Positions 26,188 through 34,387 of a stretch of DNA of 64,000 nt are shown in pieces. The DNA comes from JAIYCX01 sp964353175 (lineage in GTDB: Bacteria > Bdellovibrionota_C > UBA2361 > SZUA-149 > DAOLCO01), in NCBI GenBank assembly GCA_964353175.1, contig CAYGUX010000003.1, positions 174,040-238,039 on the forward strand, given 5' to 3'. The position numbers and the translations under genes are program-made. Position 1 is the stretch's first letter. Every line of letters begins with the position of its first letter. A model generated the notes under the pieces. That model made no database searches, was not told the DNA's origin, and was given only the letters and a program-made list of their open reading frames with translations.

Positions 26188-27402
26188 TCACTCACTTGCT
26201 TCCAACATATCCTGTATGGAACTACCCCTTAAGCCTCTAAGAAAACCAAATACTTGAGCTGTGAGGAAATACCATAGCACTAGAAATCTTTGTACTTTTA
26301 CTTTAATCTCCCCCTGATGGAACACTCCATACTCCAATGCCATTTTAAATACTCTATAAGTACCAAAACTCAGGAATATATAAGAAAACATCCTTAAAAT
26401 GTCTGACAAAAATCCAAGACTTAAAAACCATGCTAAGAAAAATAAAAAGATAAAAACACCGAGATCGAAAACTAATCTTGAGAATTTAAATAAAAGCTCT
26501 CGATAATAACTCCAAAAAAGGAAGCCAGTCTCTGCATCACCTTTTGCGTACTTAAAAATACTTTTCCACATCTTAATAGGGTCAGCCTCCATACGCCAAT
26601 AACTCAAAGCCTCTGGTACAAATACTACAGTCTTAGCTTTTTCCTTGATCTTAAAATTAAATAAAGAATCTTCCGCCGCATGTGACAAGGTCTCAGGAAA
26701 TCCACCCACCTCATTGAATAAAGCCTTGGTCACCCCTAAAGATCGAGCCGATGCAAAAAAAGTTTGCGGGTCAATAGTACCCCAGCGTGGTAATAAAAAA
26801 TATGCTAGTGGATCATGCCACCAAGTAGTAAACCTAGGCTCATAAAAGCCCATAACAAACTCGACACTATCTTTAAAAAAAAATGAAGAACAAATATATG
26901 CAGCCCAATTTTCCTCAAGCTGAGTTCCTAAATCAGTGAATAGTAAATAATTCTCAGTACTAAGGGCGGCTGCGTGATTTCTCCCTCTTGCAATACTTGC
27001 TCCTTCCTCCCTAACTACCTTGACCTTAAATCTATCTTCTTCAACCGCCCACTTTTCTAATCTTTGAAATGTCCCATCCTTAGAACCCCCATCACAGATC
27101 AGTACTTCCCTCGGAAGCAAGGTTTGTTGACCTACGGAGTGAATAAAGTCCTCTAATCCATTAATCTCGTTCATTGCAGTACAGACCAAGGCATAGTCAG
27201 CACCCTTCTTTTCTAATGTCATAGCATTGGGATATCTCTTAAAGATTCTTTCAGAGGCACCTAGAACGAAAGTCTCTGGCATGGGCGATGGTATCCTCGC
27301 CCTTTCCCTGAATCTCTCGAACTTATGAGTCACGCGAATCCTATCGCCCTCTGGAATATATTTCCAAATCGCTTCAATGAAGTATTCTAAGCTAGATTTC
27401 AT
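26188..27402 (-). CDS. Family 2 glycosyltransferase with C-terminal membrane anchor
   Basis: This 404-residue protein has a GT-A domain: ALVCTAMNEINGLEDFI, EVLICDGGSKDGTFQRL, a region with ARGRNHAAALSTENYLLFTDLGTQL, and a later FFASARSLGVTKALFNEVGGFPETLSHAAEDSLF with the ED acceptor motif. Two hydrophobic segments follow after residue about 310. It probably adds sugar to a lipid-linked or surface glycan at the inner membrane. It is not flanked by other sugar genes. The stop codon lies within a short inverted repeat (GTGAGTG at 26161, CACTCAC ending 26197) that may help end transcription. Confidence 0.85.
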   Translation of the reverse strand: MKSSLEYFIEAIWKYIPEGDRIRVTHKFERFRERARIPSPMPETFVLGASERIFKRYPNAMTLEKKGADYALVCTAMNEINGLEDFIHSVGQQTLLPREVLICDGGSKDGTFQRLEKWAVEEDRFKVKVVREEGASIARGRNHAAALSTENYLLFTDLGTQLEENWAAYICSSFFFKDSVEFVMGFYEPRFTTWWHDPLAYFLLPRWGTIDPQTFFASARSLGVTKALFNEVGGFPETLSHAAEDSLFNFKIKEKAKTVVFVPEALSYWRMEADPIKMWKSIFKYAKGDAETGFLFWSYYRELLFKFSRLVFDLGVFIFLFFLAWFLSLGFLSDILRMFSYIFLSFGTYRVFKMALEYGVFHQGEIKVKVQRFLVLWYFLTAQVFGFLRGLRGSSIQDMLEASE

Positions 27403-27607
27403 GGTGGAATTACCGATTTTCGTCTATATGAGAGCGATCTCTCTTATTTGCCTCTAATTTGATGCTTTACAAAGCCAGTATCAGTGCTTACTACATACTA
27501 TTGCATTTTGCATTATTAATATAAAAAGCAGGCCAAATACGGAACGCATTAAGCATAGGTCTTAATCCGACACTTAAATATCGTACAAATAAATATAGAG
27601 AAGTAAT

Positions 27608-28636
27608 TTGAAATTCGAAGACTATTATAAGACATTAGGGGTAAACAAAACGGCTAGCAAAGTAGAGATCTCAAAAGCCTACAGGAAACTAGCGCGCAAG
27701 TATCATCCGGATGTTAATAAATCTAAGGAAGCTGAGGGTAAATTCAAACAAATTTCCGAAGCCAATGAAGTTCTAAAGGACCCTGAAAAGCGAAAACTTT
27801 ACGACGAATTGGGGCAGGACTGGAAAGCCGGTCAAGACTTTAAACCACCACCAGGGTGGGATCAGTTTTTCCAAGGTGCTGGTGCTAGGAGCACTGGCCA
27901 AAGAACACAATCCCAAAATAGGACTCAAGGAGGTGCTAGAGGTCAAAGTTTCAATTTTGGAAACGATGGAGGAGCGGGCTTTAGTGACTTCTTCCAAGCG
28001 CTCTTTGGATCAAGTGGCCAGGGAGATCAGATGTTTTCAGGCCAATCTCGTGGACCTAAAGCACGTGCTAAGCCTACAGGCCCAAAAGTAGCCACCAATA
28101 CTGTTGAAGTGCCAATTACTCTACGAGAGATTGCAAGCAAAGAAAAAAAGACTGTAAGGATAAATTTCACCAAGAAAAACCACTTTGGCGCCCCTGAAGT
28201 CACGTCCAAAACTATTTCATTTAGTGTGCCGAGCGATATGCATGACGGCAAAATGATTCGCCTAAAAGCTAAACCAGATCAAGACACTCCTGAAGTAGTA
28301 ATAAAGTTAAAAATCCTACCAGACCATAACTTTACCCTTGATGGCATAAATTTGAAAGGAGTCTTAAACATCTCACCTTGGGAGGCTGCTCTTGGTGGAA
28401 AAGTGCCTTTTCAAACTCTCCTTTCCAATATACAGCTAAACATACCAAGTGGAACCTCAGGAGGGAGGGTGCTTAGACTAAAAGGCCATGGCATCCCTAC
28501 TAAAAATGATAATACAGGAGATCTATTGGTGGAAATAAAAATAGTCGTTCCAAAAACCCTAAATTCCAAGGAAATGGAACTATTTGAAAAATTGAAAGAA
28601 ATTTCTACCTTTAATCCTCGCCAAAGCGTGAAGTAG
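27608..28636 (+). CDS. DnaJ/CbpA-type co-chaperone
   Basis: This 342-residue J-domain protein starts at TTG 27608 behind GAGAAG. The J domain (residues 1-65) includes YYKTLGVNKTAS and the HPD motif in ARKYHPDVNK. A Gly/Phe/Gln-rich linker follows (about 75-150), then two beta-sandwich client-binding domains (TNTVEVPITLREIA, LKGVLNISPWEAALGGKVPF). The Cys-rich zinc domain of DnaJ is absent, so it is CbpA-like. It stimulates Hsp70 ATPase activity. clpB follows after 83 bases, forming a disaggregation pair, although clpB seems to have its own promoter. Confidence 0.93.
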   Translation: MKFEDYYKTLGVNKTASKVEISKAYRKLARKYHPDVNKSKEAEGKFKQISEANEVLKDPEKRKLYDELGQDWKAGQDFKPPPGWDQFFQGAGARSTGQRTQSQNRTQGGARGQSFNFGNDGGAGFSDFFQALFGSSGQGDQMFSGQSRGPKARAKPTGPKVATNTVEVPITLREIASKEKKTVRINFTKKNHFGAPEVTSKTISFSVPSDMHDGKMIRLKAKPDQDTPEVVIKLKILPDHNFTLDGINLKGVLNISPWEAALGGKVPFQTLLSNIQLNIPSGTSGGRVLRLKGHGIPTKNDNTGDLLVEIKIVVPKTLNSKEMELFEKLKEISTFNPRQSVK

Positions 28637-28681
28637 TGATTATCTTCTAAACACAAGTCGCAAACAAATATTATCAACGAT

Positions 28682-28713
28682 TTGAAAAAAGAAACACCAA
28701 ACACCTTTATAAT
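28682..28713 (+). promoter_or_regulatory. clpB: Possible heat-shock-type promoter of clpB
   Basis: TTGAAA (28682-28687), 14 bases, then CACCTTTA (28702-28709) resembles the sigma-32 pattern (CTTGAA, 13-14, CCCCATTA). TATAAT at 28708-28713 is a sigma-70-like alternative but its spacing from TTGAAA is 20. No Shine-Dalgarno precedes the clpB ATG at 28720. Confidence 0.4.
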
Positions 28714-28719
28714 AAGTTT

Positions 28720-31380
28720 ATGGATCTACAAAAATTTACTGAAAAGTGCCAAGAAGCTTTAAAATCTGCTCAAAATATTGCATTAAAAAACAATCATCAA
28801 GAAGTAGATAGCGAACACCTCCTTTTAAGTCTTGGCACTCAACATGGAGGGCTGTTTCCTAGGCTTCTCCAAAAACTAGATGTTGACCCTATTGCCTTTA
28901 ATCGGGCAGTGACAACCTTAATTGATCGCAAACCGCAAGTTACAAACTCTTCCTCAGAACCAGGGAAATTATATATTTCCACAAGCCTTCAAAAGGCCTT
29001 AGCTGTAGCTGAAGATGAAGCAAAAAAACTAAAAGACGATTATATATCAGTAGAGCATCTCGTCTTAGCTCTCTTAACTAAAGGGACTAAAACTTCTATT
29101 GAGGAAATCTTCAAACAATTTAACATCACTCACGATAAATTTTTTAAATCATTGACCCAAGTCAGGGGATCGAAGAACGTAAAAGACGCCAATCCAGAAG
29201 CCACTTATGAAGCATTAGAAAAGTACGGGCGTGATCTTGTTAAAGAAGCTCAGAAAGGGAAACTAGACCCAGTTATTGGACGGGATGCTGAGATTAGAAG
29301 GGTTGTTAGAATTTTATCTAGAAAAACTAAAAATAATCCAGTACTAATTGGAGAGCCAGGCGTAGGGAAAACAGCTATAGTCGAAGGTCTTGCACAGAGA
29401 ATAGTAAGAGGAGATATTCCTGAAGGTTTAAGGGATCGCACTGTATTTGCTTTAGACATGGGAAGCCTAATTGCTGGGGCTAAATTTAGAGGAGAGTTCG
29501 AAGAAAGATTAAAAGCTGTTTTAAATGAGGTTAGGGACTCCGATGGCAGAATAATACTATTTATAGACGAACTTCACACCATAGTAGGTGCTGGAAGAGC
29601 TGATGGTGCTATGGATGCTGGCAATATTCTTAAACCGCTTTTAGCTAGAGGTGAACTGCATTGCATAGGCGCAACTACCCTTGATGAGTATAGGAAATAC
29701 ATTGAAAAAGATGCGGCGCTGGAAAGAAGATTCCAACCAGTACTTGTAGAGCCACCAACTGTCGAAGATACTATTTCAATTCTGAGGGGCTTAAAAGAAA
29801 GATTTGAAATTCACCATGGGGTGAAGATACTGGATAATGCGATTGTAAGCGCTGCTATACTTTCCAATAGATATATCTCTGATCGCTTCCTACCAGACAA
29901 GGCGATTGATCTGGTGGATGAGGCTTGCGCCATGATTAGAACTGAAATTGATTCTATGCCTACAGAACTTGACGGTGTTACGAGAAAATTGATGCAATTG
30001 GAAATTGAGTGCGCAGCACTAACCAATGAAAAAGACGCACAAAGTCAGGCTAGACTATTAAAATTGAAAAAAGAGGTAGCCGAACTCAGAAGCAATTCTG
30101 ATAGAATGAGAGCTCAGTGGGAGAATGAAAAAAATGCCTTACAAAAAGTACGCGCCATTCGAGAACAGATAGAATCCACAAAATTAAAAATTGCGAAAGC
30201 TGAACGAGAGTATGATTTAAATAAGGCAGCAGAGTTAAAGCATGGCATACTACCCAATCTTGAATATCAGCTTCAAGAGGAAGAGGCTAACATCTCTACC
30301 TCTGGTTCAGATTCAAAATTATTGAGAGAAGATGTCTCCGATCAAGAAATCGCGGAGATTGTATCTAAGTGGACGAATATCCCCTTGATGAAACTCGTAG
30401 AAGGAGAGAGAGAAAAACTGCTCAAACTACCTGAGATCCTACACCGAAGAGTTATAGGACAAGATAGTGCGGTTGACCTCGTTTCCGATGCGGTATTAAG
30501 AGCTAGAGCAGGAATTCGAGATCCTAAAAAACCAATTGGTAGCTTTATCTTCCTAGGACCTACTGGTGTTGGTAAAACGGAACTAGCGAGAACTCTTGCT
30601 GAAGCCCTCTTTGATAGCGAAGAGAACATGATCAGAATCGACATGAGTGAATATATGGAAAAACACTCTGTTTCAAGACTAGTTGGAGCCCCTCCAGGGT
30701 ATGTTGGATACGATGAAGGTGGACAATTGACTGAAGCAGTTAGAAGGAAACCTTACTGTGTACTATTATTTGATGAGATCGAGAAAGCGCATAGTGATGT
30801 TTTTAATATCCTACTTCAAGTACTAGATGATGGCAGAATTACTGACTCGCAAGGTAGAACGATTGATTTCAAAAATACCGTAATCATAATGACTTCTAAC
30901 CTAGGTTCTCAACATCTACTAGACACTCTAAGTAATGGATCCGTTGAAATAACAGAGGATGCTAAAAACAAAGTGATGAAAGATCTTAGATCTGCTTTTA
31001 GACCTGAGTTCTTAAATAGAATAGACGAGATAGTTCTATTTACTCCATTGTCATTAGAGGAAGTAAAAAAGATAGTAATTCTACAAATTGACCTTTTGAG
31101 AGTTCGACTGGAAGATAGAAATATCACTATAGAATTAACGGATGAAGCGGCCTCTTTTATAGCTAAGGAATCTTACGTCCCTAGCTTTGGAGCTAGGCCA
31201 ATTAAACGGTACATTCAACGTAATATCGAAACAAAGCTTGGTCGAAGCATAATATCTGGAGAAGTAAGAGAAGGTTCACATGTAAGGATTTTAATAGAGG
31301 ATGGAGAAATTGAACTTGACACTCTACTCCCTCCCAAAGCTGATAGCTCAGAAGATGAACCTAGAACTTACGTGCAGTAA
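28720..31380 (+). CDS. clpB: ClpB disaggregase
   Basis: This 886-residue Hsp100 ATPase, working with Hsp70 and the neighbouring J-protein, dissolves protein aggregates. The N-terminal repeat domain covers residues about 1-145. NBD1 has Walker A GEPGVGKTAIVEG and Walker B ILFIDELHTI. The coiled-coil middle domain runs from about 405 to 540. NBD2 has GPTGVGKTELARTLA and LLFDEIEKAH, with GAPPGYVGYDEGG as the pore loop. No ClpP-binding loop is apparent, as expected for ClpB. Transcription probably ends at the strong hairpin that follows. Confidence 0.97.
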   Translation: MDLQKFTEKCQEALKSAQNIALKNNHQEVDSEHLLLSLGTQHGGLFPRLLQKLDVDPIAFNRAVTTLIDRKPQVTNSSSEPGKLYISTSLQKALAVAEDEAKKLKDDYISVEHLVLALLTKGTKTSIEEIFKQFNITHDKFFKSLTQVRGSKNVKDANPEATYEALEKYGRDLVKEAQKGKLDPVIGRDAEIRRVVRILSRKTKNNPVLIGEPGVGKTAIVEGLAQRIVRGDIPEGLRDRTVFALDMGSLIAGAKFRGEFEERLKAVLNEVRDSDGRIILFIDELHTIVGAGRADGAMDAGNILKPLLARGELHCIGATTLDEYRKYIEKDAALERRFQPVLVEPPTVEDTISILRGLKERFEIHHGVKILDNAIVSAAILSNRYISDRFLPDKAIDLVDEACAMIRTEIDSMPTELDGVTRKLMQLEIECAALTNEKDAQSQARLLKLKKEVAELRSNSDRMRAQWENEKNALQKVRAIREQIESTKLKIAKAEREYDLNKAAELKHGILPNLEYQLQEEEANISTSGSDSKLLREDVSDQEIAEIVSKWTNIPLMKLVEGEREKLLKLPEILHRRVIGQDSAVDLVSDAVLRARAGIRDPKKPIGSFIFLGPTGVGKTELARTLAEALFDSEENMIRIDMSEYMEKHSVSRLVGAPPGYVGYDEGGQLTEAVRRKPYCVLLFDEIEKAHSDVFNILLQVLDDGRITDSQGRTIDFKNTVIIMTSNLGSQHLLDTLSNGSVEITEDAKNKVMKDLRSAFRPEFLNRIDEIVLFTPLSLEEVKKIVILQIDLLRVRLEDRNITIELTDEAASFIAKESYVPSFGARPIKRYIQRNIETKLGRSIISGEVREGSHVRILIEDGEIELDTLLPPKADSSEDEPRTYVQ

Positions 31381-31385
31381 ATTTT

Positions 31386-31420
31386 AAAGTTTCTATAAGG
31401 TAACTTATAGAAACTTTTTT
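31386..31420. terminator. Bidirectional intrinsic terminator between clpB and a convergent receiver gene
   Basis: A perfect 14-base stem, AAAGTTTCTATAAG (31386-31399) with CTTATAGAAACTTT (31404-31417), has a GTAA loop and continues into TTT on the plus strand. It overlaps the stop codon of the minus-strand gene at 31405, so it serves both convergent genes. Confidence 0.85.
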
Positions 31421-31803
31421 CTATCTGCTTCTACAAATGCTGAAATTAGTTCTACTAACTTTGCTGGCTTGCATGGCTTAGTTACAACCGAGATACAACC
31501 TGCATTAATTGCTTGTTCATGAAGGCCCGAATCATTAGAAGCAGTAAATGCTACAACAGGCTTGGTAAACCCCTTTGCTCTAAGCTTTGCGACTGTTTCT
31601 ACTCCTCCCATCTCCGGCATCATTAAATCAACTATTGCAATATCTGCTTTACTACTAACTACAGACTCTATTACCTGAAAGCCACTTGCCGATCGTTCAA
31701 CCTCAAATCCCTTTCTCTCAAAAAGCATCGCAATTATATCTAAAGAAGTGATATCATCATCCACCAACATTATCTTTGTACTTTCTGACATAGGATTATC
31801 CAT
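31405..31803 (-). CDS. Single-domain response regulator (receiver only)
   Basis: The protein is a stand-alone receiver: acidic pair in IMLVDDDITS, phospho-acceptor Asp in IAIVDLMMPEMGG, Thr in VVAFTAS, and Lys in VVTKPCKPAKL. No output domain follows, so it likely relays phosphate or acts by binding a partner, as CheY or Spo0F do. No histidine kinase is nearby. The open frame extends to 31875, but residues before the Met at 31803 look unlike protein N-termini. Met at 31791 (MSESTKIM), behind GGAT, is equally possible. Confidence 0.88.
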   Translation of the reverse strand: MDNPMSESTKIMLVDDDITSLDIIAMLFERKGFEVERSASGFQVIESVVSSKADIAIVDLMMPEMGGVETVAKLRAKGFTKPVVAFTASNDSGLHEQAINAGCISVVTKPCKPAKLVELISAFVEADRKKFL

Positions 31804-31981
31804 AGTGTTTAGTTCATTTATAATTATTGATGAATTTAACTTAAGGAAGGACTCGCTAATTTTAAATGCGCTCAAATACTACGTATTTTCAAGAGGTTAA
31901 GCTACAAAGCTACAATTTCTTGAAGAAAAGACATAACAAGTTAGAGAATACCTATAATATCAATTGAGGAGTGGTGGGATT

Positions 31982-32425
31982 ATGAACTTTAGAAGATTAA
32001 CTAGCCTAGGAATAGCATTTGCGCTTACCTTGTCTTCAGCTTGTTCACTTTCAAGCCTCCCTACTTTAGATGGACTTGCCGGTGCGGCGGCGGGAGCCGT
32101 TGTCGGTGGCGGAATTGGTAGCATTATTGGTGATCATACAGGCAAAAAAACAGAAAACACCTTGATGGTAGGAGCAATCGGAGCTGCAACTGGGCTCGGC
32201 ATAGGTGCTCTAATTAATGATAACAGGATGGAGTTAGCTCAAGAAGACGCTCAAGTAATCAGAGAAGCTCAACAACTGGATTCAAGACAAAAAGAGATAG
32301 ATGGTATAAGGGCCGCAGTCAACAGTGATAGTTCTTGGGGGAGAGCCGAAGTCAAACCATGGCAAGAACGCTATTTAACTGAGACCTCAGATCTTCCTTA
32401 CGAGGGACAAGGTCTTCCCTACTAA
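31982..32425 (+). CDS. Glycine-zipper putative lipoprotein
   Basis: This 147-residue protein has a signal peptide ending LTLSSAC, a plausible lipidation site. The glycine-zipper block that follows (GAAAGAVVGGGIGSIIG and VGAIGAATGLGIGALI) is the kind seen in SlyB- and Omp-associated lipoproteins. The remainder is helical and ends in a Pro/Tyr-rich tail. A TTG upstream at 31964 keeps the frame open, but the ATG at 31982 behind GAGGAG is the better start. It probably sits in the outer membrane. Its role is unknown; such proteins are linked to envelope integrity. Confidence 0.78.
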   Translation: MNFRRLTSLGIAFALTLSSACSLSSLPTLDGLAGAAAGAVVGGGIGSIIGDHTGKKTENTLMVGAIGAATGLGIGALINDNRMELAQEDAQVIREAQQLDSRQKEIDGIRAAVNSDSSWGRAEVKPWQERYLTETSDLPYEGQGLPY

Positions 32426-32559
32426 TTTAATGCTCTCATCTGGTGAAATCTGCTCCACTTTAAGTATTCTAAACATTACTTAAAGTTCTGGCTTGCATTC
32501 AATATTTTCTCCAGTAGAATGCATTTAAAGTATTGCAATTAATTTCCTAGATCAAAAAG

Positions 32560-33741
32560 ATGAACTTTATAACAGGTAGCACAGGCTTTCTAGGTGGAGC
32601 CCTATTTTTGAAGCTTTATAAGCAGTTACCTGCTGACAGGTTTTCTCTATTGATCAGAGCAAATGATTTGCCCCACGCTAAAAGAAGGATTTTAGACGCC
32701 TTCCCTTCCCTCCGACTAGCAGAGGAGGAAAACCAAATCTTCAAACGCATTCATCCGATACTTGGTAATTTAACAGAAAACCAACTAGGCATAGATAATT
32801 ACTCTCAAGATCTACTTAAGTCTGAATGTAGGACTATTTATCATAGCGGTGCAAATACCAACCTCGCTCTAAGTTATGAAGAGTCTAAGATACAGAATTT
32901 ATATGGGACACAGAATTTACTTTCTCTGGCTAAACAAATCTCAGAAAGATCACCGACCTTATCCTACAATCACATTTCCACGGCGTATGTGGCAGGTGAT
33001 GTAAATAAAACAGTCTGTAGCTCCTCTCTGGACTTAACTTCAAGATTTAGAAATGGCTATGAGCAAGCTAAAGCAGAATCCGAAGCGGAGGTACTAAGCT
33101 ACAAGGACCATTTTAACGTAAGAATATTCAGGCCCTCAGTAATCGTTGGGGATAGTAGAACAGGTAAAACTAGTGCATTTAATGTGCTGTATATTCCAGC
33201 CCGTGTAATCTGTGCTGGAGTACTGAAAGTAATTCCAGCTCTTCCCTATGCGCCCTTTGATATTGTCCCTATTGATTATGTTGTAGATGCTATCGTTAAA
33301 GCCCACAACATGTCCCTGCAGAGCGGAAGCACCTTTCACCTAACGGCTGGTGCCGGGAGAGAGTCTAATCCAAGAGAAATTGTTGACATACTACTATCGA
33401 CCCTAAAATCTCACGGCTCTTTTAAAAAGATACACATGCCAACTTTCGCCCCTCCTGAGCTTCTTCTTAAAACATTGGCATCTGTTGGGAGTATTGCAAA
33501 TAATATCTATCAGACCCCAACCTTCAAGCATATTGAGAAGCTATTAGGCGAACACATTCCTCTACTCGGTCAGGTACTTCCATTAATACCTTATATGATA
33601 GCCAATCCAAGATTTGATACTAGTCAGACAAATGCTATCCTGAAAATTGATAAGGCTCCGAAATTTGAAGACTATGGGGAAATCATTTTTAGATATTGCC
33701 TAGACACTAAATGGGGGAAGGTTAACCCAACCTTCTGCTAA
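32560..33741 (+). CDS. NAD(P)-dependent thioester/acyl reductase-like SDR protein
   Basis: This 393-residue extended short-chain dehydrogenase begins with MNFITGSTGFLGGALF, a TGxxGxxG nucleotide-binding motif, and contains IYHSGANTNLALSYEE, NHISTAYVAG and YEQAKAESE with the catalytic Tyr-Lys pair, then VRIFRPSVIVGDSRTG. This order matches the NAD_binding_4 group, which includes the reductase domains of carboxylic acid reductases, fatty acyl-CoA reductases and thioester reductases. A carrier-protein or CoA-bound acyl substrate is likely. The C-terminus extends about 110 residues past the usual core. It is monocistronic and has no Shine-Dalgarno. Confidence 0.8.
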   Translation: MNFITGSTGFLGGALFLKLYKQLPADRFSLLIRANDLPHAKRRILDAFPSLRLAEEENQIFKRIHPILGNLTENQLGIDNYSQDLLKSECRTIYHSGANTNLALSYEESKIQNLYGTQNLLSLAKQISERSPTLSYNHISTAYVAGDVNKTVCSSSLDLTSRFRNGYEQAKAESEAEVLSYKDHFNVRIFRPSVIVGDSRTGKTSAFNVLYIPARVICAGVLKVIPALPYAPFDIVPIDYVVDAIVKAHNMSLQSGSTFHLTAGAGRESNPREIVDILLSTLKSHGSFKKIHMPTFAPPELLLKTLASVGSIANNIYQTPTFKHIEKLLGEHIPLLGQVLPLIPYMIANPRFDTSQTNAILKIDKAPKFEDYGEIIFRYCLDTKWGKVNPTFC

Positions 33742-34387
33742 CCTTTTCCCCCTCTATTTTACTAGGTTGTGGGTGAATTTACTTTTATAGAATCCGATTA
33801 TCCCAATTATGACATCTAAAAGAATGAACATATTCAGACTGTTAATAACTCAGTAATTTTGGGTGCTTGGCAGAATCTAGATTTGCTTTATAATGCTGAA
33901 ACGGAAGACGGATTAAATAATGCTTCCATTTTAAATTATACGGAAAAGATTTTTTTAACTTTAGATAGTGGGAATTAATACCACTACTTATTATAAACAA
34001 TTTTAGTAACAAGTTTGTGCTGAATGGTTAAGCTTGTGAGAACTTATTAAAGATTTTAGATAGGGAAATAAAAGCTTCAGATATTAAATTTGGTAAAAGC
34101 TCATTTTGTGGCCATAACAAAACTAACATGATTGATGTCTAACTAAACATTAATCTCAAGCAAGGTCCTATGAGAATAAAAAATGGCGACATATAAACGA
34201 GAGCCACAGAAGTGACCAAATTGACAATGAATCTTAACCTTAATCGTTAAAAACATGAATGAATTGAGACTACTTACTTACAGCTAAACCTGAATTCTCA
34301 GAATTGTTCTAAGTTAGTTTCCTCTCGCTCTTCACTTTAATACAGACATCACAAAAGTACCTTCAGCGAACCATTGAGTGAGGTCGC
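33742..34387. other. Long non-coding stretch before RNase E/G
   Basis: These 646 bases hold no complete gene. Apart from the short open remnant at 33820-33978 I see no palindromes, tRNA or terminators. The last part (TGAGTGAGGTCGC before ATG 34388) provides the ribosome site for RNase E/G. RNase E genes often have long regulated leaders, so part may be a 5-prime UTR. Confidence 0.5.
33820..33978 (+). pseudogene. Possible decayed gene fragment
   Basis: An open frame of 52 codons lies between TAA at 33817 and TAA at 33976, with no ATG. The translation (around residues 10-45: NSVILGAWQNLDLLYNAE, then ASILNYTEKIFLTL) looks protein-like, with amphipathic helices. It may be the remains of a small helical protein. 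I cannot name the family, and chance is not excluded. Confidence 0.3.
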
